From positions 682,001-746,000 of the forward strand of contig OY723321.1 in assembly GCA_963210315.1 (NCBI GenBank): DNA of 64,000 nucleotides, written 5' to 3'. The DNA is from Rhynchopus euleeides (Eukaryota; Euglenozoa; Diplonemea; Diplonemida; Diplonemidae). Numbering within the stretch: the stretch's first letter is position 1; each line of letters starts with the position of its first letter. Below, piece after piece: positions 51,937 to 63,483 of the stretch. A program made the translations under genes and the position numbers. The notes under the pieces were generated by a model. That model saw only the letters and a list, made by a program, of their open reading frames with translations. It searched no databases and was not told the DNA's origin.

Positions 51937-52896
51937 GTGTCCCACAAAATCAAACGCATAAGTGCCCTCGATCAAACAGCACGGATGCAGCAAACAAAAA
52001 CATACATGGGGTGGATTTGCAGCAAAAGTCACCCCATCTCCCCCCCTCCAATCCCCCCCCCCGGCTCTACCTGATTTCTCACCCATCACCCTTGCCCCTC
52101 ACTCCCCCTAGCCCCGGCTGTCAAAAAGGCGTGGTTTTGAGGCTGCTTTCAAACCAAGCACAGCCCGGCCAGTGTGGTCCTCAGCCCTGGTGGTTGCTCC
52201 CCCCGTTCCTCCCCCCGCCCCCCACTCGCCCCACTCGGCCTCTTAGCACAGGCTGGGTGCTTTTCTCACTGGGTCTCGGAGTCGGATGCGGCCTGCAATC
52301 TTTGGCCTGCAGTAGTGGTGGTATAGCGAGGGAGGGTTGGCCCCCTTGCGGCCTGTCCTTTGTTCTCTATTTGCGCCATCTCGGCCTCGTACCTCCCGCC
52401 TCCTTCTGGGTAAAATTTGCATGCTGCCCTGCCCCGCTGCTTGCCCCCGCAGGGCGGCTCTCTAGCTTGCGTCTTACCAGCGCCTAGCGTGTGATGTGTG
52501 GAGTGTGTGTGCCGTGTTTTCTGATGTGGTTGCGTGAGTATTTTTTTGCGGCAAAAAAAATACCCCCCCACCCGGTGGCGCTACCTCGAGTGCCCGTGTT
52601 CACGGCAGCGAGGGCCACGGGTTCTGCCGATCAGTTATATCTCCAGTGGGTGAGGGGGTGCATGTCTGAAAAAGAAACACGAGAGAGCAGGTGCCCCGCT
52701 CCGTTCTTGGTCTTTTTTCAGTTGCGCCGTGGTTGGTCAGAAGACCCCGTCAGAGTGGCGATGCCCAACAGCACCCAGTCCGTGGCATGCCCCTTCCCCG
52801 CCCCGACATTGATCGTATGGAGTGGTGCCTGTTGGAGTCCCCTTGTTTGGTGTCCTTAATGTCCCCCACTTGCAGGTAAGAAGAAGACTAAAGAAA
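51937..52896. other. Intergenic region before ribosomal L7
   Basis: No gene recognised. C-rich near 52030-52065 and 52190-52230. The last bases are CCCCCACTTGCAG (to 52875) followed by 21 bases before the L7 start codon, a possible splice acceptor in the leader. Confidence 0.5.
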
Positions 52897-54078
52897 ATGC
52901 CGCGTGTTCCCGTCCCCGAGCAGCAGAAGAAGGCGCAGGCCGCCGCTGCCAAGTCGAAGGCCGTGGCCGTCAAGAAGGACGCCGCTGAGGTGGAGAAGGC
53001 ATGCGCCAAGCGCCGTGAGTACATGAAGCGCAGCGTGACGCACAAGAAGCAGTACAAGGCGCAGGCCAACACCCTGAAGTCCCTGCGCGCGACTGCCGCC
53101 AAGGAGGGCAACTTCTTCAGCGAGCCGGAGGCCAAGGTGGCGTTCGTGATCCGTATCCGCGGTATCAACGACGTGGCCCCCAAGCCGCGTAAGATCCTGC
53201 AGCTGCTCCGTCTGCGCCAGCTGCACACCGGCGTGTTCGTGAAGCTGAACAAGGCCACAATCAACATGCTGCGCCGTGTGGAGCCCTTCATCGCGTGGGG
53301 GTATGCCTTGCCGTGCAGTTGCCCCTGTCGTGTGTGTATTGAGAACTGTGTGCGTTCATCAGTTTTGCAGTCATTTATCCAGACCACGCCCTACACCCAA
53401 ACCTTCCCACAGGTACCCGTCTGAGAAGACCGTGCGTGCGCTTGTGTACAAGCGTGGGTACCTGTCCGTGAAGGGCAACCGCATCCCGATCACGGAGAAC
53501 GAGGTATGCATCATTGATATCAACACACTTAACCCTGACCCTGCCCGTCGGCTTGGATGCATTGTGGGGCATTGCTTGGGGTCGGGACCTTGTTCTTGGC
53601 ACCATGTGTCTCGCCCTCTCTGGCACTCATCTCGCTTGCGCTCTGCGTTCACATCCCCATCACCATTGTCACAGGTCGTGCAGGAGGCCCTGGAGAAGAA
53701 GACCAAGGGTTCCGTGATCTGCGCTGAGGACGTCGTGAACCAGCTGCTGACGTGCGGGGACAACTTCAGCGAGGTGGCCCACGCGTGCTGGCCCTTCAAG
53801 CTGACGACGCCCAACGGGGGGCTGCGTTACAAGAACTCCCACTTCGTGGAGGGCGGTGACTTCGGCTGCCGCGAGAACCTGATCAAGTATGTAGGGTCGT
53901 TATGAGCTTGTTCTTGATCTGCCATGTGCTGGGGGAATCTTGAACGGTTTTGAACCTTGGTTTCTCACATCCCTTTGAACGCATATTGCCTGAATGTCTG
54001 AATAAGCCGAAATATATGCCGTGGCCCACTCCCAACACCCGCCCCCCCCACAGCGCCCTGATCGCCCGCATGCTCTAA
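52897..54078 (+). CDS. RPL7: 60S ribosomal protein uL30 (L7)
   Basis: Exons 52897-53300, 53413-53503, 53675-53886 and 54054-54078 give 243 residues, normal for the family. uL30 sits on the large subunit near 5S rRNA. The basic N-terminal helix ([20 protein letters not shown]) is followed by the core [60 protein letters not shown] and [19 protein letters not shown], all recognisable L7 motifs. The last exon encodes only eight residues (ALIARML and part of N), matching the family's C-terminus. Introns are GTATG...ACAG and 110-171 bp. An AG at 52874-52875 lies 21 bases before the start. Confidence 0.96.
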
Positions 54079-55144
54079 GCTGCTTGCCGCGTGCACCCTC
54101 TTCTTCCCTTCGAAGTCAAAGTCATAGTAGCATGAAAAGAAAAGTCATACCCCTGCTACCACCACCCCCCCTTCCCCCACGGGCACCCGCCTCCCGCCCA
54201 CCCAACCTTCTCAGGCACTCGTCATACTGACAGACACAACCTGGCAGGTGTGCGTTTGTGTGCAGAGCGGCGTGCTTTCCCATGGACCACGGGTTTACAG
54301 GGCAGGGTTTACTGCCTACCCCCCACCGACACTTTCCAAAAAGAGTCACGTGTGTGTGGGATGTGAACACCCTCATGTTCACGCCCTCCCTGATACACCT
54401 CCTGCACAGGAGGTGTCCCATTCAAAACATGATCACTCTTCACACATCGGAGATGTGGTTCCTTTCACGCCCCTTTTACGGGGGAGCCCGTACAGCCCTC
54501 AGACCACCATCTCTGCTCTTGGCGAGACTTTGGGTGAGAATTCCGCTTCGGGTTCCTCTTCGAAGCCTTTCAGACTTTCGCGCAAAGGCTGGCTGCCAAC
54601 ACACACATAAGTTAGTCTCTTTCTGTTTCGTGTAGATCGCACCGAGAGAACTGTGTGATACCTACACATACCTCCACACCACACCACCCCACACCAGGAG
54701 CGAGGCAGTTCCAGGAGACGGGTGGGAGTGTGTGGAAGGGGGTGGCCTCCCCCTGAGAACACACCTCTTCTCTCACCCCGCACCCCTCCACACACAACAC
54801 ACATACCATGACCCTCGCGTGACACGTTCCCTTCTGGTGGCGAGCGCAGGATATATACCTGACTGCATATTCCCCCACCCCCTCCCCCCCAAAAGGAAGC
54901 CCCGCGGAACAGGCTTCTGAATAGCTTAGATCCCCCCCCCTCAGCCACAACCCTCCATAAAACACCGTCGTCTTTCGTCAGGCTTGGTGGGTTGTGGGTA
55001 ACCAAAAAAAACAACAACAACAGCCCCTCCGCTCCCCTATCCCCCCCACTCCCTCGCTCGTAACCTCTCTGAAACCGAGAGCACGCCCCCTTGTGCACCT
55101 CTATCCTGTATCCCTCTTGATAGCCCACCCATCATTAACCCACC
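54079..55144. other. Intergenic region
   Basis: No gene recognised. A perfect 22-bp palindrome-like hairpin (ACACCTCCTG / CAGGAGGTGT) occupies 54396-54417. C-rich tracts near 54880-54890 and 54934-54942, and an AACAACAACA run at 55008-55022. Confidence 0.5.
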
Positions 55145-58100
55145 ATGCCCCGCATGTCCTACCGCGAGACGCGGGAGGAGCGCCGGCGGGAGCTGTGGGG
55201 TGGTGGCGGCGCACCCCACCACCACGACAACCGGAGCGTCAGCCCCAGCAGGCCGCCCTCTGGGGTATTCACGCAGACCTCCTCGCTGCCGCCCTTCCAG
55301 CCGGTCTCTGCGGGGTACAGCTCCTCCCCAGGTGCTTTCCAGCCTTCTTCGAGAGGGCGTCATCACGGGGGGGGATATGATGTCGGCATGGGCCGCAGGG
55401 CCAGCATGGAGGATCTGGAGGACGCGCTGCACGACGAGAGGGAACGGCAGAGGCACCTCCAGTCTCAGATGCAGTCGAAGGATATCCTCGTGGAGGAGTT
55501 GAAGGATCAGGTGGCATCCCTGAAGGAGCACTGCGACACCCTCTCCAGGACGCTCCGCACGAAGGATGAGGAATCGGAGCTCCTCCAGCACGCCATGGAG
55601 CACATCAACGCATCCCACACCCAAGCCCTGGGAGGGCACTCCCCGCAGGACCTCCTCAACGAGGTGAACCGGTTGGAGCAGATGCTGAAGACCTCACACG
55701 CCCAGGGGAAGAACCTCTACATCGACTATAAAAAGCTTCTGGAGGACTACGAGGAGCGGGACGGGATGCTGAAGGAATCCCGCCTCATGGTGGAGAACCT
55801 CCAGAGGGAGCGCGCCGACCTGCTGAGAGCCCCGCCGCAGTCACAGCCGCAGCAGCAGCAGCAGCAGCTTCTCCCGAGACAGCCGGGGATGGGTGGGGGT
55901 GGGCTGGGGGTTGTCACCCCAGGGCCTGGTATGCCCCACCACCAGCAGCAGCAGCAGCATCAACAGCAACAACAGCAGCAGCACCAACGCCCCCAGAGGA
56001 CCCAGACCCCGCAGACCCTCCCCGCCGGCAGCACGGTGTCCTTCGGCGATGTCGCCATCGGGTTTGGTGGCGGAGGGGACCCCTTTGCCGGAGCCCCCAC
56101 CGACCCACCCCCGCCCCCCCTGCGCACCCCGGAGTCCCAGCCGGGCCCCGCAGAGGTGGCGGAGCACAACAGGAAGAGCAACCCCGAAGCCGCCTCCGCG
56201 CTGCTGTCCTTCTCCCCGCCAAAGGGGAACGGGGGGGGCGGCGGGGCCTCCGCCTCGGGGCCCCCATCGCTCGCCTCAGCGCCCCGCAAGCCGAAGCTGT
56301 CCTCTGCGAGGGACAGGCGGCGCGGCAAAGCCGTTGCGGAGCCCGACGCTGCAGCGCAGCCGCAGGGCGGCGGAGGTGGCGATGCCCGCCCCTCCTCGGG
56401 GGAAGGCGGCGGTGCCGACCGTGCCCCCGCCACCCGCAGGGGGAAGCAGCCCGGGGGTGGAGGTGGTGGTGGTGGTGGTGGGGGTGAGGATGGGGCGGCG
56501 GCGGCGGAGGCGGAGGCGGCTGCGGCTGCGGCGCGCGCCGAGCGGAACCTCGCGATGCAGAAGGTGGCGCAGATGGCGGACCGCCTGCGGGCGGTGGAGG
56601 AGCAGAACAGAGACCTCGCGGCGAGGGCGAGGGAGGCGGAGTCCGCCGCAGCAGCCGCTGCGGCTGCGGCGGCCGCAGCTCCCGAGCGGCCCGGGCTGCT
56701 GTCGCCGCAGGGGGGTGGCGGCGGTGGCGGTGGCGGGGCAGGCGGTGCCGCCGGGCCCCCCTCTGGCGACGCCCTCCCTGCGACAAAGCTGAACATCGGC
56801 AACATCCGCGCCATGGAGGGTGAGAACCAGCTCCTGACGGAGGAGGTGGACAGGCTCCGCAGGGGGAACCGCCGCCTCCTCGACCTCCTCGCTGAGCAGG
56901 AGCAGCAGGCAAACCGGGTTGGGGCTGGCGGTGCCGGTGCTGGCGCTGGTGCCGGTGGTGGCGATGCCTGGCCTGCGATATCCTCACCGCCCGGCGGGGG
57001 TGATCTGGCGACAGGGTGGCCGGACCTCGGGGCGGTGCAGGATGTGCCGAGTGGTGGTGGTGGCGGCAGGGCAGGCGGTGGTGTGGAGGCGGACCACTCG
57101 CGCGAGGTGGCACAGCTGGGGCAGAGGGTGGTCGATCTGGAGGCGCACCTCGCAGCTTGCGAGCATGCCCTGAGGGAGAACAAGGCGCTGCAGGGGCAGC
57201 TGGCGGAGGCGCACAGCGACCTGGCGCAGGCGGAGACTGCAGTGCAGCAGCTGCGGCAGCAGCAGCAGCAGCAGCATCAGCAGAATGCCCAGAGCACCCC
57301 GACGAGCGATGTCAGTGCGATGCTGATGGAGAGGAACCGCCAGCTCTTGCAGGAGGTCAACCAGCTGCGGGGGCGTGTGGGTGCAGGGGACGCTGCAGGC
57401 GGCGACAGCGCCTTCTCCGGCGTGCCCCAGCAGCAGCAGCAGCAGCAGGGCCAAGGTGCGCTGTCCCCAGAAGAAGCCCGCCGCCTCCAGAAGGAGCGCA
57501 GCGAAATCGCCGAGGATCGCGAGGCCCTCCTCGAGGAAGTGAACCGCCTGCGCGGCCTTCTGGTATGGCCTTCCCATATGCACCCTGCCGTGGCATGGCA
57601 GGGGCAGGTTTGGTGTCTGTGGGTTCGGTGTTGTCGAGGAGAGGAGTCGCAGGGTTGTGGGCGGGCCTTGCTGTGTGTACTGTGTCTGCCATCGATGTGG
57701 TGTGCGTCCAATCCCAATTTTTTTCGTGCAGGATCTTACGGAGTCTCCAGAGGAGGTGGACCGCATGCGTGGCCTCATCGATGCCATGAAGGTATGCCGT
57801 TGAGTCCGTCTCCAGGAGGGACGAACAGAGTGCAGTGGGTGGGGGAGTGAAGACGGTCTGCTGGTCACCGTGGGAGTGAGGGGCTTGTTGTGGGGTGCAA
57901 AAACACGCGCTGATTCGGCTGGTGGAGGGATGGCTGCAGCTTGTCCTTTTTCTCCCTCCTCCTGCCCGTCCTTCTTCCCTCCTTCGCCTTCGCCTCTTCC
58001 GGGAACATCGCCCCCTTCCTTGCTCCTCCGCTTTCACATGCATATGCCGTCGCACACAACTGACAACCGACACCCCTGCAGGATCAGCTGCAAGAGGTTG

Positions 58101-61100
58101 CTGAGCTGCGCGATGAAAACACGTACTTCAAGCAGATTGTCGAGGTATTTCGTGCAATGCACATCATCGCATTTGCAAAGACCATACCAACCCCCCCCCC
58201 CCCCATGTGCAGAATCTGAAGGCTGCCCCGTCGGAGCCGCATGTGCGTGAGATGCAGACACTGTCTGAGGAAGCGCACAGTTTCAAGCAAGAGGTGGGAG
58301 GGCTGTCTGGTGACTTGGTATGGATTGGTTGTGGTGTGGTATGGCTGTCTTTATCCTGTGCCGTGTCGGGAAGGTGTGTGGGGGGGGGGGGGGGGTGGTT
58401 CTATGAGCCCCGGCTGCCGTGCACATCAATGCAACCCACACCCGTTGCACAGAGGCAGACGAGTCAGCTGCTGTCACGGCCGACCCGACAAGCGATGGCC
58501 GATCTCGATGACAAGGCTACTGCACTTGTCTCAGAGTGCGATGCGCTGCAACATCAACTGCAGCGCACCGACAACGACCTCACCACAGATGACAAGGCGA
58601 TGCTGAGCTCAGAGGTACATTTCTCTCTTGTCCTGCAGACGCATTGATTGATTGTTGCACCTGTGCGGTTTAACAACCAATACATCCCCTCCTTTGCAGG
58701 TGCGGAAGCTCACACAGCAGGCTGCAGAACTCACTTCCCAGACAGCCGGTGTGCGACAACGCGTACGTGAGGTATGTGCTGTGCTGTGGGTGGCTGACAC
58801 CACCACTTTGCAGGGCGCCTTGCCTGGGGATTCTGTGGTCAGCCCGATCCGTGACCTGTCGACTTCTGCTACGGTGCTGACTGAAGAGTGCAAGTATCTG
58901 CGAGGAGTGCTCAGTGACCGCAATACCGATTCCAGTGACACCATCGTGCAGGAGATGAAGGCGCAGCTGGCTGCCCTGCAGGAGCAGGTGGCTCGTCAGG
59001 GCGATGACCCTGAGCTGACGGCACGTATTGACTCGCTGTCGCGGGAGAACGAGGAGTTGCGGCAGGCGTTGCATGTGGAACGTGCGAAGTCAGTGCAGGG
59101 CGACCAGAACACGCAGGGCGAGTTGCGTGATGTGAAGGATAGGCTGCTGGAGGCGCAGGAGGACAACGAGTATCTCAAGGCACAGCTGCTTCGCTATCCC
59201 GACGAAGTCCGGCAGCTGAAGAGCACCATCGAGTCACTGAGCCACGCGAACCAGCTGCTAAAGAACCAGAAGCAGACCACACAGCAGACGACTGCGTCGT
59301 ACCATAAGAAGCTGACAAAGAATGCAGGGCGCCTCCTCTTCAGCAAGAACCGCCTTGTGGCCCTGCAGGTGCGCTACAAGCAGCTGGAAAGCTATGCGCG
59401 GCAGCGGCGGTCGCGTCGCCATGCGGCACACATCTTGCAGCGGCGGACACGCAGGGGCATGCTGTTCAATGCGTACCATGCGCTGCTGCGCAATGCACTG
59501 CACCGCAGGGCACAGCTGCAGCCTGCCGACAAGCGCAACCTTGTGCACGTGCTGCAAGGCCTCACACAGAGGGGCATCCTACGCCGTGCCTTCACAAAGC
59601 TGTGGCGGTACTCGTATGAGGCGCGTTTGTATGGAATGCAAGCGCAGGCTTCCAACAAGGGCAACCTAGTGCACGTGCTCCAGGGCCTCACACGCAAGGG
59701 TGTCATGCGGCGTGCCTACATGAAGCTGTGGCGCTACTCATACGAGATGCGCATGTACAGGGTGTCTGAGCAGCGCCCGGATATGCGTTACCTATCGAAC
59801 GTGCTCCGAGAGATGACGAACAAGGGCATTCTGCGCAAAGCCTACAACAAACTGCTGCGGTATATGTACGAGATGAAAAACGAGCTGCTCTCGCTGCGCT
59901 ATGCCGACCGGAAGAACCTTGTGCATGTGCTGCAGGGCATGACACGCAAGGGTGTTCTGCGACGCGCCTACACAGCCCTCTCGGAAAACATGCACGAGGC
60001 GAAGCGCCGCTCGGAGAACTTGCACTGGCTCGAGATCTTGTGGCAAACCAAGGCACAGGCGACGGAAAAATACCGGCGCCAGTACCTTGAGGCCCTGGCA
60101 CGCAGGTATTTCAACACCCTGCGAGACCACGCGAGGGGGAGGGCCAAACGCCGCCGCCGCCAGGTTGCATTAGAGACTCTCTCCATGCTGACGTCACGGG
60201 GGAAGCTCGCTGTGGCATACAACAAGCTCGCGTCGTATGCACGCCTCCGCAACGAAGCACGCAAACGAGCCAACGTGCAGCAGTCGATGCTGGGCTCTCT
60301 GGCAGCACACTCTGACAGGGCGCTGCTCCGCATGAGGTACCTCCAGCTCGCCAGGCACGCACACAACAAGGCACAACAGCGCGAAGCCCAACGCAGGCAA
60401 CGCCTCAACCTGCAGTCTGCAGAGCTGCTGCTGGGCACAACGCAGACCTCCTTCATGCGCATCTACTACCGACGCTGGCTGGGCCGCCTCACAGCCAAGG
60501 AGGAGCGGAAGCAGCACCGCTACGCAGCGGAGGTCCTGCTGAACGCTACCACCAAGGGGCAGATGCGTGCTGCAATGCGCAGGTGGCAGGAGTACGCGCA
60601 GCATCAGAAGGAAGCTCGGAAGCGCGCCGCACGCAGGGACACGGTGCTCCATGCCCTGTCCGCACACAGCAAGCTCGCAATGTACCACCGCGTCTACAAC
60701 AAGCTGGTGGCCTACATGGTGGGGCGGCGCGAGGAGGGGTTCTACTGGCGGCACCACAGCGCTGTGCAGCGGGTGGGTCAGTGCCTCTGTAAGCTGACGG
60801 ACCGTGGGGTGCTGGCACACTACTACTCCATGCTGCGGAGGTACTGCAGCAGCAGGGGCGGCGTGGGGCGGGGGAGGAGCAGCGAGACGCTGTCCCACCT
60901 GCTCCAGTCCCAGACGGAACAGGGCCTTGCACGCCTCTACTTCAGGAAGCTGCTTGCCTTCATGAAGGCTATGCAACGCATGGATGCGCGCGACAGCACT
61001 GCAGCTGCCCTGCTGAGCGGCACACACCGCACAATGCTGCTGCGCAGCCTGCTATTGCTGGCGGCGTATGCCGTGCGTGGTCGCCACCGCCACACACGCA

Positions 61101-61300
61101 TGATCCGTGCGGCAGGCGTGTTTCCCCTGCGTCTGGTGGCGGGCGGTGCACCCGAGGCAGTGCTGCCACGGAACTACTCTTCGCCGGAGGCGCCGCCGCG
61201 CCATAAGGACAGGCGCAACCGTGGGCAGCCCCATTCTATCCCGCCCCCTTCGCTGTCTGCAACCCCTGACCGACCCCACCGCCGAAGCCGCATGGGCTGA
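55145..61300 (+). CDS. Large coiled-coil protein with Sfi1-like repeat array
   Basis: Exons 55145-57562, 57732-57791, 58082-58144, 58213-58317, 58453-58614, 58700-58771 and 58814-61300, all phase 0, give 1788 residues. Residues ~90-225 are coiled coil. Residues ~230-740 are low complexity with polyglutamine, polyglycine and polyalanine runs broken by short coiled coils. Residues ~790-1115 are again coiled coil. Residues ~1120-1715 hold about 12 repeats of ~33-45 residues, such as LVHVLQGLTRKGVMRRAYMK then LWRYSYEMRMY, with the L-x-x-x-T-x-x-G-x-x-x-x-x-Y/F-x-x-L/W pattern. These resemble Sfi1/centrin-binding or kinetoplastid cytoskeletal repeats and suggest a basal-body, flagellar or cortical scaffold. 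Role is inferred from repeats only. The glycine/alanine-rich tracts may vary in length between individuals. Confidence 0.8.
59340..61080 (+). repeat. Protein-level Sfi1-like repeat array within the coiled-coil gene
   Basis: At least four closely similar repeats lie at about 59510-60000 (two share LVHVLQGLT and LWRYSYE, another LVHVLQGMT), followed by more diverged units to 61080. The close similarity of the first units suggests recent internal tandem duplication. Confidence 0.7.
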
Positions 61301-61837
61301 GCAGCACTAGGCAATGCCCTGCGGCAGAGGTCAGTATTTCTGCGATTGCGATCCACCCGCGCAGCCCGAGCTGCTCGCCCGGGTGGTGGCGGGCGGTTAC
61401 CCCTGCCCGCCGCTGCACGCAATCACCCCCCCCCCCTCCATCTCTCTCCTTCGTGGCCCAGGGGGTGTGCACAGCCTGTAGGCTACGTCCTCACCCTGGC
61501 TTTCTTTTCAACATTCAACGGCACCAGATTGTCATGTGTCGTAGTGCCCGTGCCTGGTGACAGGCATCCCCACGCCACTGCCTTGCCTGTTCTAGATTGT
61601 CATGGATATGCCCATGTGCCCGTTTGTAGACCTGAATAGACTTAGAAATAGTGAGTATCTGATGCGTTTCTGCCGGCCTGGCACCTCAGTGCCTTGTTAG
61701 AGTCCTCAGGAGCAAGAGACTGGGCTGCCGTCCCCGCCCCCCCTGTTGCACTGGCTCAGTTGACTGTTCCGACTGTTTCCCACCACCCATTGTCACACCC
61801 ACTCCTGAAGGCTTATCACACGACACCGACAAGAAAA
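61301..61837. other. Intergenic region
   Basis: No gene recognised. C-run at 61428-61437. AG dinucleotides after a C/T/A-rich leader occur at 61819-61820 and just before the next start codon. Confidence 0.5.
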
Positions 61838-62583
61838 ATGCCGAAGCTGTCGAAGCTGCGCTCGTCCCTCGAGGACGACAAGGGTCTGAAGGTCGGCACC
61901 GTGCTGATCCTGCTCGCTGGCCGCTTCCGTGGTCGCCGTGTCGTCCTGCTGAAGAGGGATGCCAAGGGCGCCCTGGTGGTGACGGGTCCCTACAAGGTAT
62001 ATCATCAGTGCAGGTGCATGTGCAGTTCCTAACCCCAACACACAACCCAACAGGTGAACGGCGTCCCGATCCGCCGTGTGGACCCCGCGTACGTGATCGC
62101 CACCTCCACCAAGGTATAGCATTGTGTTCTGCTCTCGACCACACCACCACCACACCTACAGTTCGACGTGTCGTCGGTGGACACGTCGGCCATCGGTGCC
62201 GACTTCTTCGCGCGCCCCAAGAAGTCGGGCAAGAAGAGCGAGGAGGCCTTCTTCAAGAAGGTATGTACAGCCGCATGGGCAGTCGGTCAGCAGCATGCGA
62301 GTGCATTGTAGACACACCATATGCATGCAGAAGAACATGTTTCCGCGTTGGTTGTTTGTTCACAATGCCACCAGAACACATGTGACGCCACCTCCACACA
62401 TCCACACCTCCACAGGGTGACAAGGCCGAGAAGACGGAGCTGCCCGAGGAGAAGAAGAAGGTGCAGACCAAGGTTGACGAGCAGATCCTGAAGGCGCTCT
62501 CCAAGGACGAGAACAACGTCAAGTACCTGGCGGCGACCTTCACCCTGCGTGACCGTGACCTGCCCCACACGATGAAGTTCTGA
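61838..62583 (+). CDS. RPL6: 60S ribosomal protein eL6, copy A
   Basis: Exons 61838-61996, 62054-62113, 62162-62260 and 62416-62583, all phase 0, give 161 residues. eL6 binds the 60S surface. Motifs: [20 protein letters not shown] followed by [36 protein letters not shown], then the lysine-rich [19 protein letters not shown], and a C-terminal [17 protein letters not shown]. The long basic N-terminal extension of animal eL6 is absent, as in other short protist forms. Introns 1 and 2 are very short (57 and 48 bp), with donors GTATAT and GTATAG; intron 3 (155 bp) starts GTATGT. A second near-identical gene follows 164 bp downstream. Confidence 0.95.
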
Positions 62584-62747
62584 GCTGGTCGCAACTGAGC
62601 TCGTTGAGTGATAGCCATCAGTGAACGCCCCCCTCCCCGCCTCCTCACATGCCTTGCCAAGCTCTTTGCCTACTCTCGCCTCTCTGCCGAGCTGCCGAGC
62701 TGCCAACACCCCACACCCTCCAGCTGCTCCTCCCCCCAGCCGATAAA

Positions 62748-63483
62748 ATGCCGAAGCTGTCGAAGCTGCGCTCGTCCCTCGAGGACGACAAGGGTCTGAA
62801 GGTCGGCACCGTGCTGATCCTGCTCGCTGGCCGCTTCCGTGGTCGCCGTGTCGTCCTGCTGAAGAGGGATGCCAAGGGCGCCCTGGTGGTGACGGGTCCC
62901 TACAAGGTATATCATCAGTGCAGGTGCATGTGCAGTTCCTAACCCCAACACACAACCCAACAGGTGAACGGCGTCCCGATCCGCCGTGTGGACCCCGCGT
63001 ACGTGATCGCCACCTCCACCAAGGTATAGCATTGTGTTCTGCTCTCGACCACACCATCACCACACCTACAGTTCGACGTGTCGTCGGTGGACACGTCGGC
63101 CATCGGTGCCGACTTCTTCGCGCGCCCCAAGAAGTCGGGCAAGAAGAGCGAGGAGGCCTTCTTCAAGAAGGTATGAATGTGCCTGGCTCTCTGTGCGTGT
63201 GCTCCAAGCGTCACCTCCACATGGGCCAGACCCCTTTTTGTCAACGTCCATATGTCTTGTGATATGTCACACCGCCTTCGCCCCTCTCCACCTCCACACA
63301 TCACCGCATCCACAGGGTGACAAGGCCGAGAAGACGGAGCTGCCCGAGGAGAAGAAGAAGGTGCAGACCAAGGTTGACGAGCAGATCCTGAAGGCTCTCT
63401 CCAAGGACGAGAACAACGTCAAGTACCTGGCGGCGACCTTCACCCTGCGTGACCGTGACCTGCCCCACACGATGAAGTTCTGA
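62748..63483 (+). CDS. RPL6: 60S ribosomal protein eL6, copy B
   Basis: Exons 62748-62906, 62964-63023, 63072-63170 and 63316-63483 encode the same 161 residues as copy A. Introns 1 and 2 are almost identical to those of copy A (one visible change in intron 2), but intron 3 (145 bp, donor GTATGA) and the 3' flank are unrelated. One silent change (GCG to GCT in the alanine of LKALSK) is seen in the last exon. Upstream the leader is distinct and ends CCCCCCAGCCGATAAAATG, with an AG nine bases before the start. The pattern points to duplication followed by gene conversion of the exon 1-3 block. Confidence 0.95.

Noticed and set aside
55914..57183. Long - strand frames opposite the coiled-coil gene
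   Set aside because: Shadows of glutamine-, glycine- and alanine-repeat codons with P/R/S/H-rich products.
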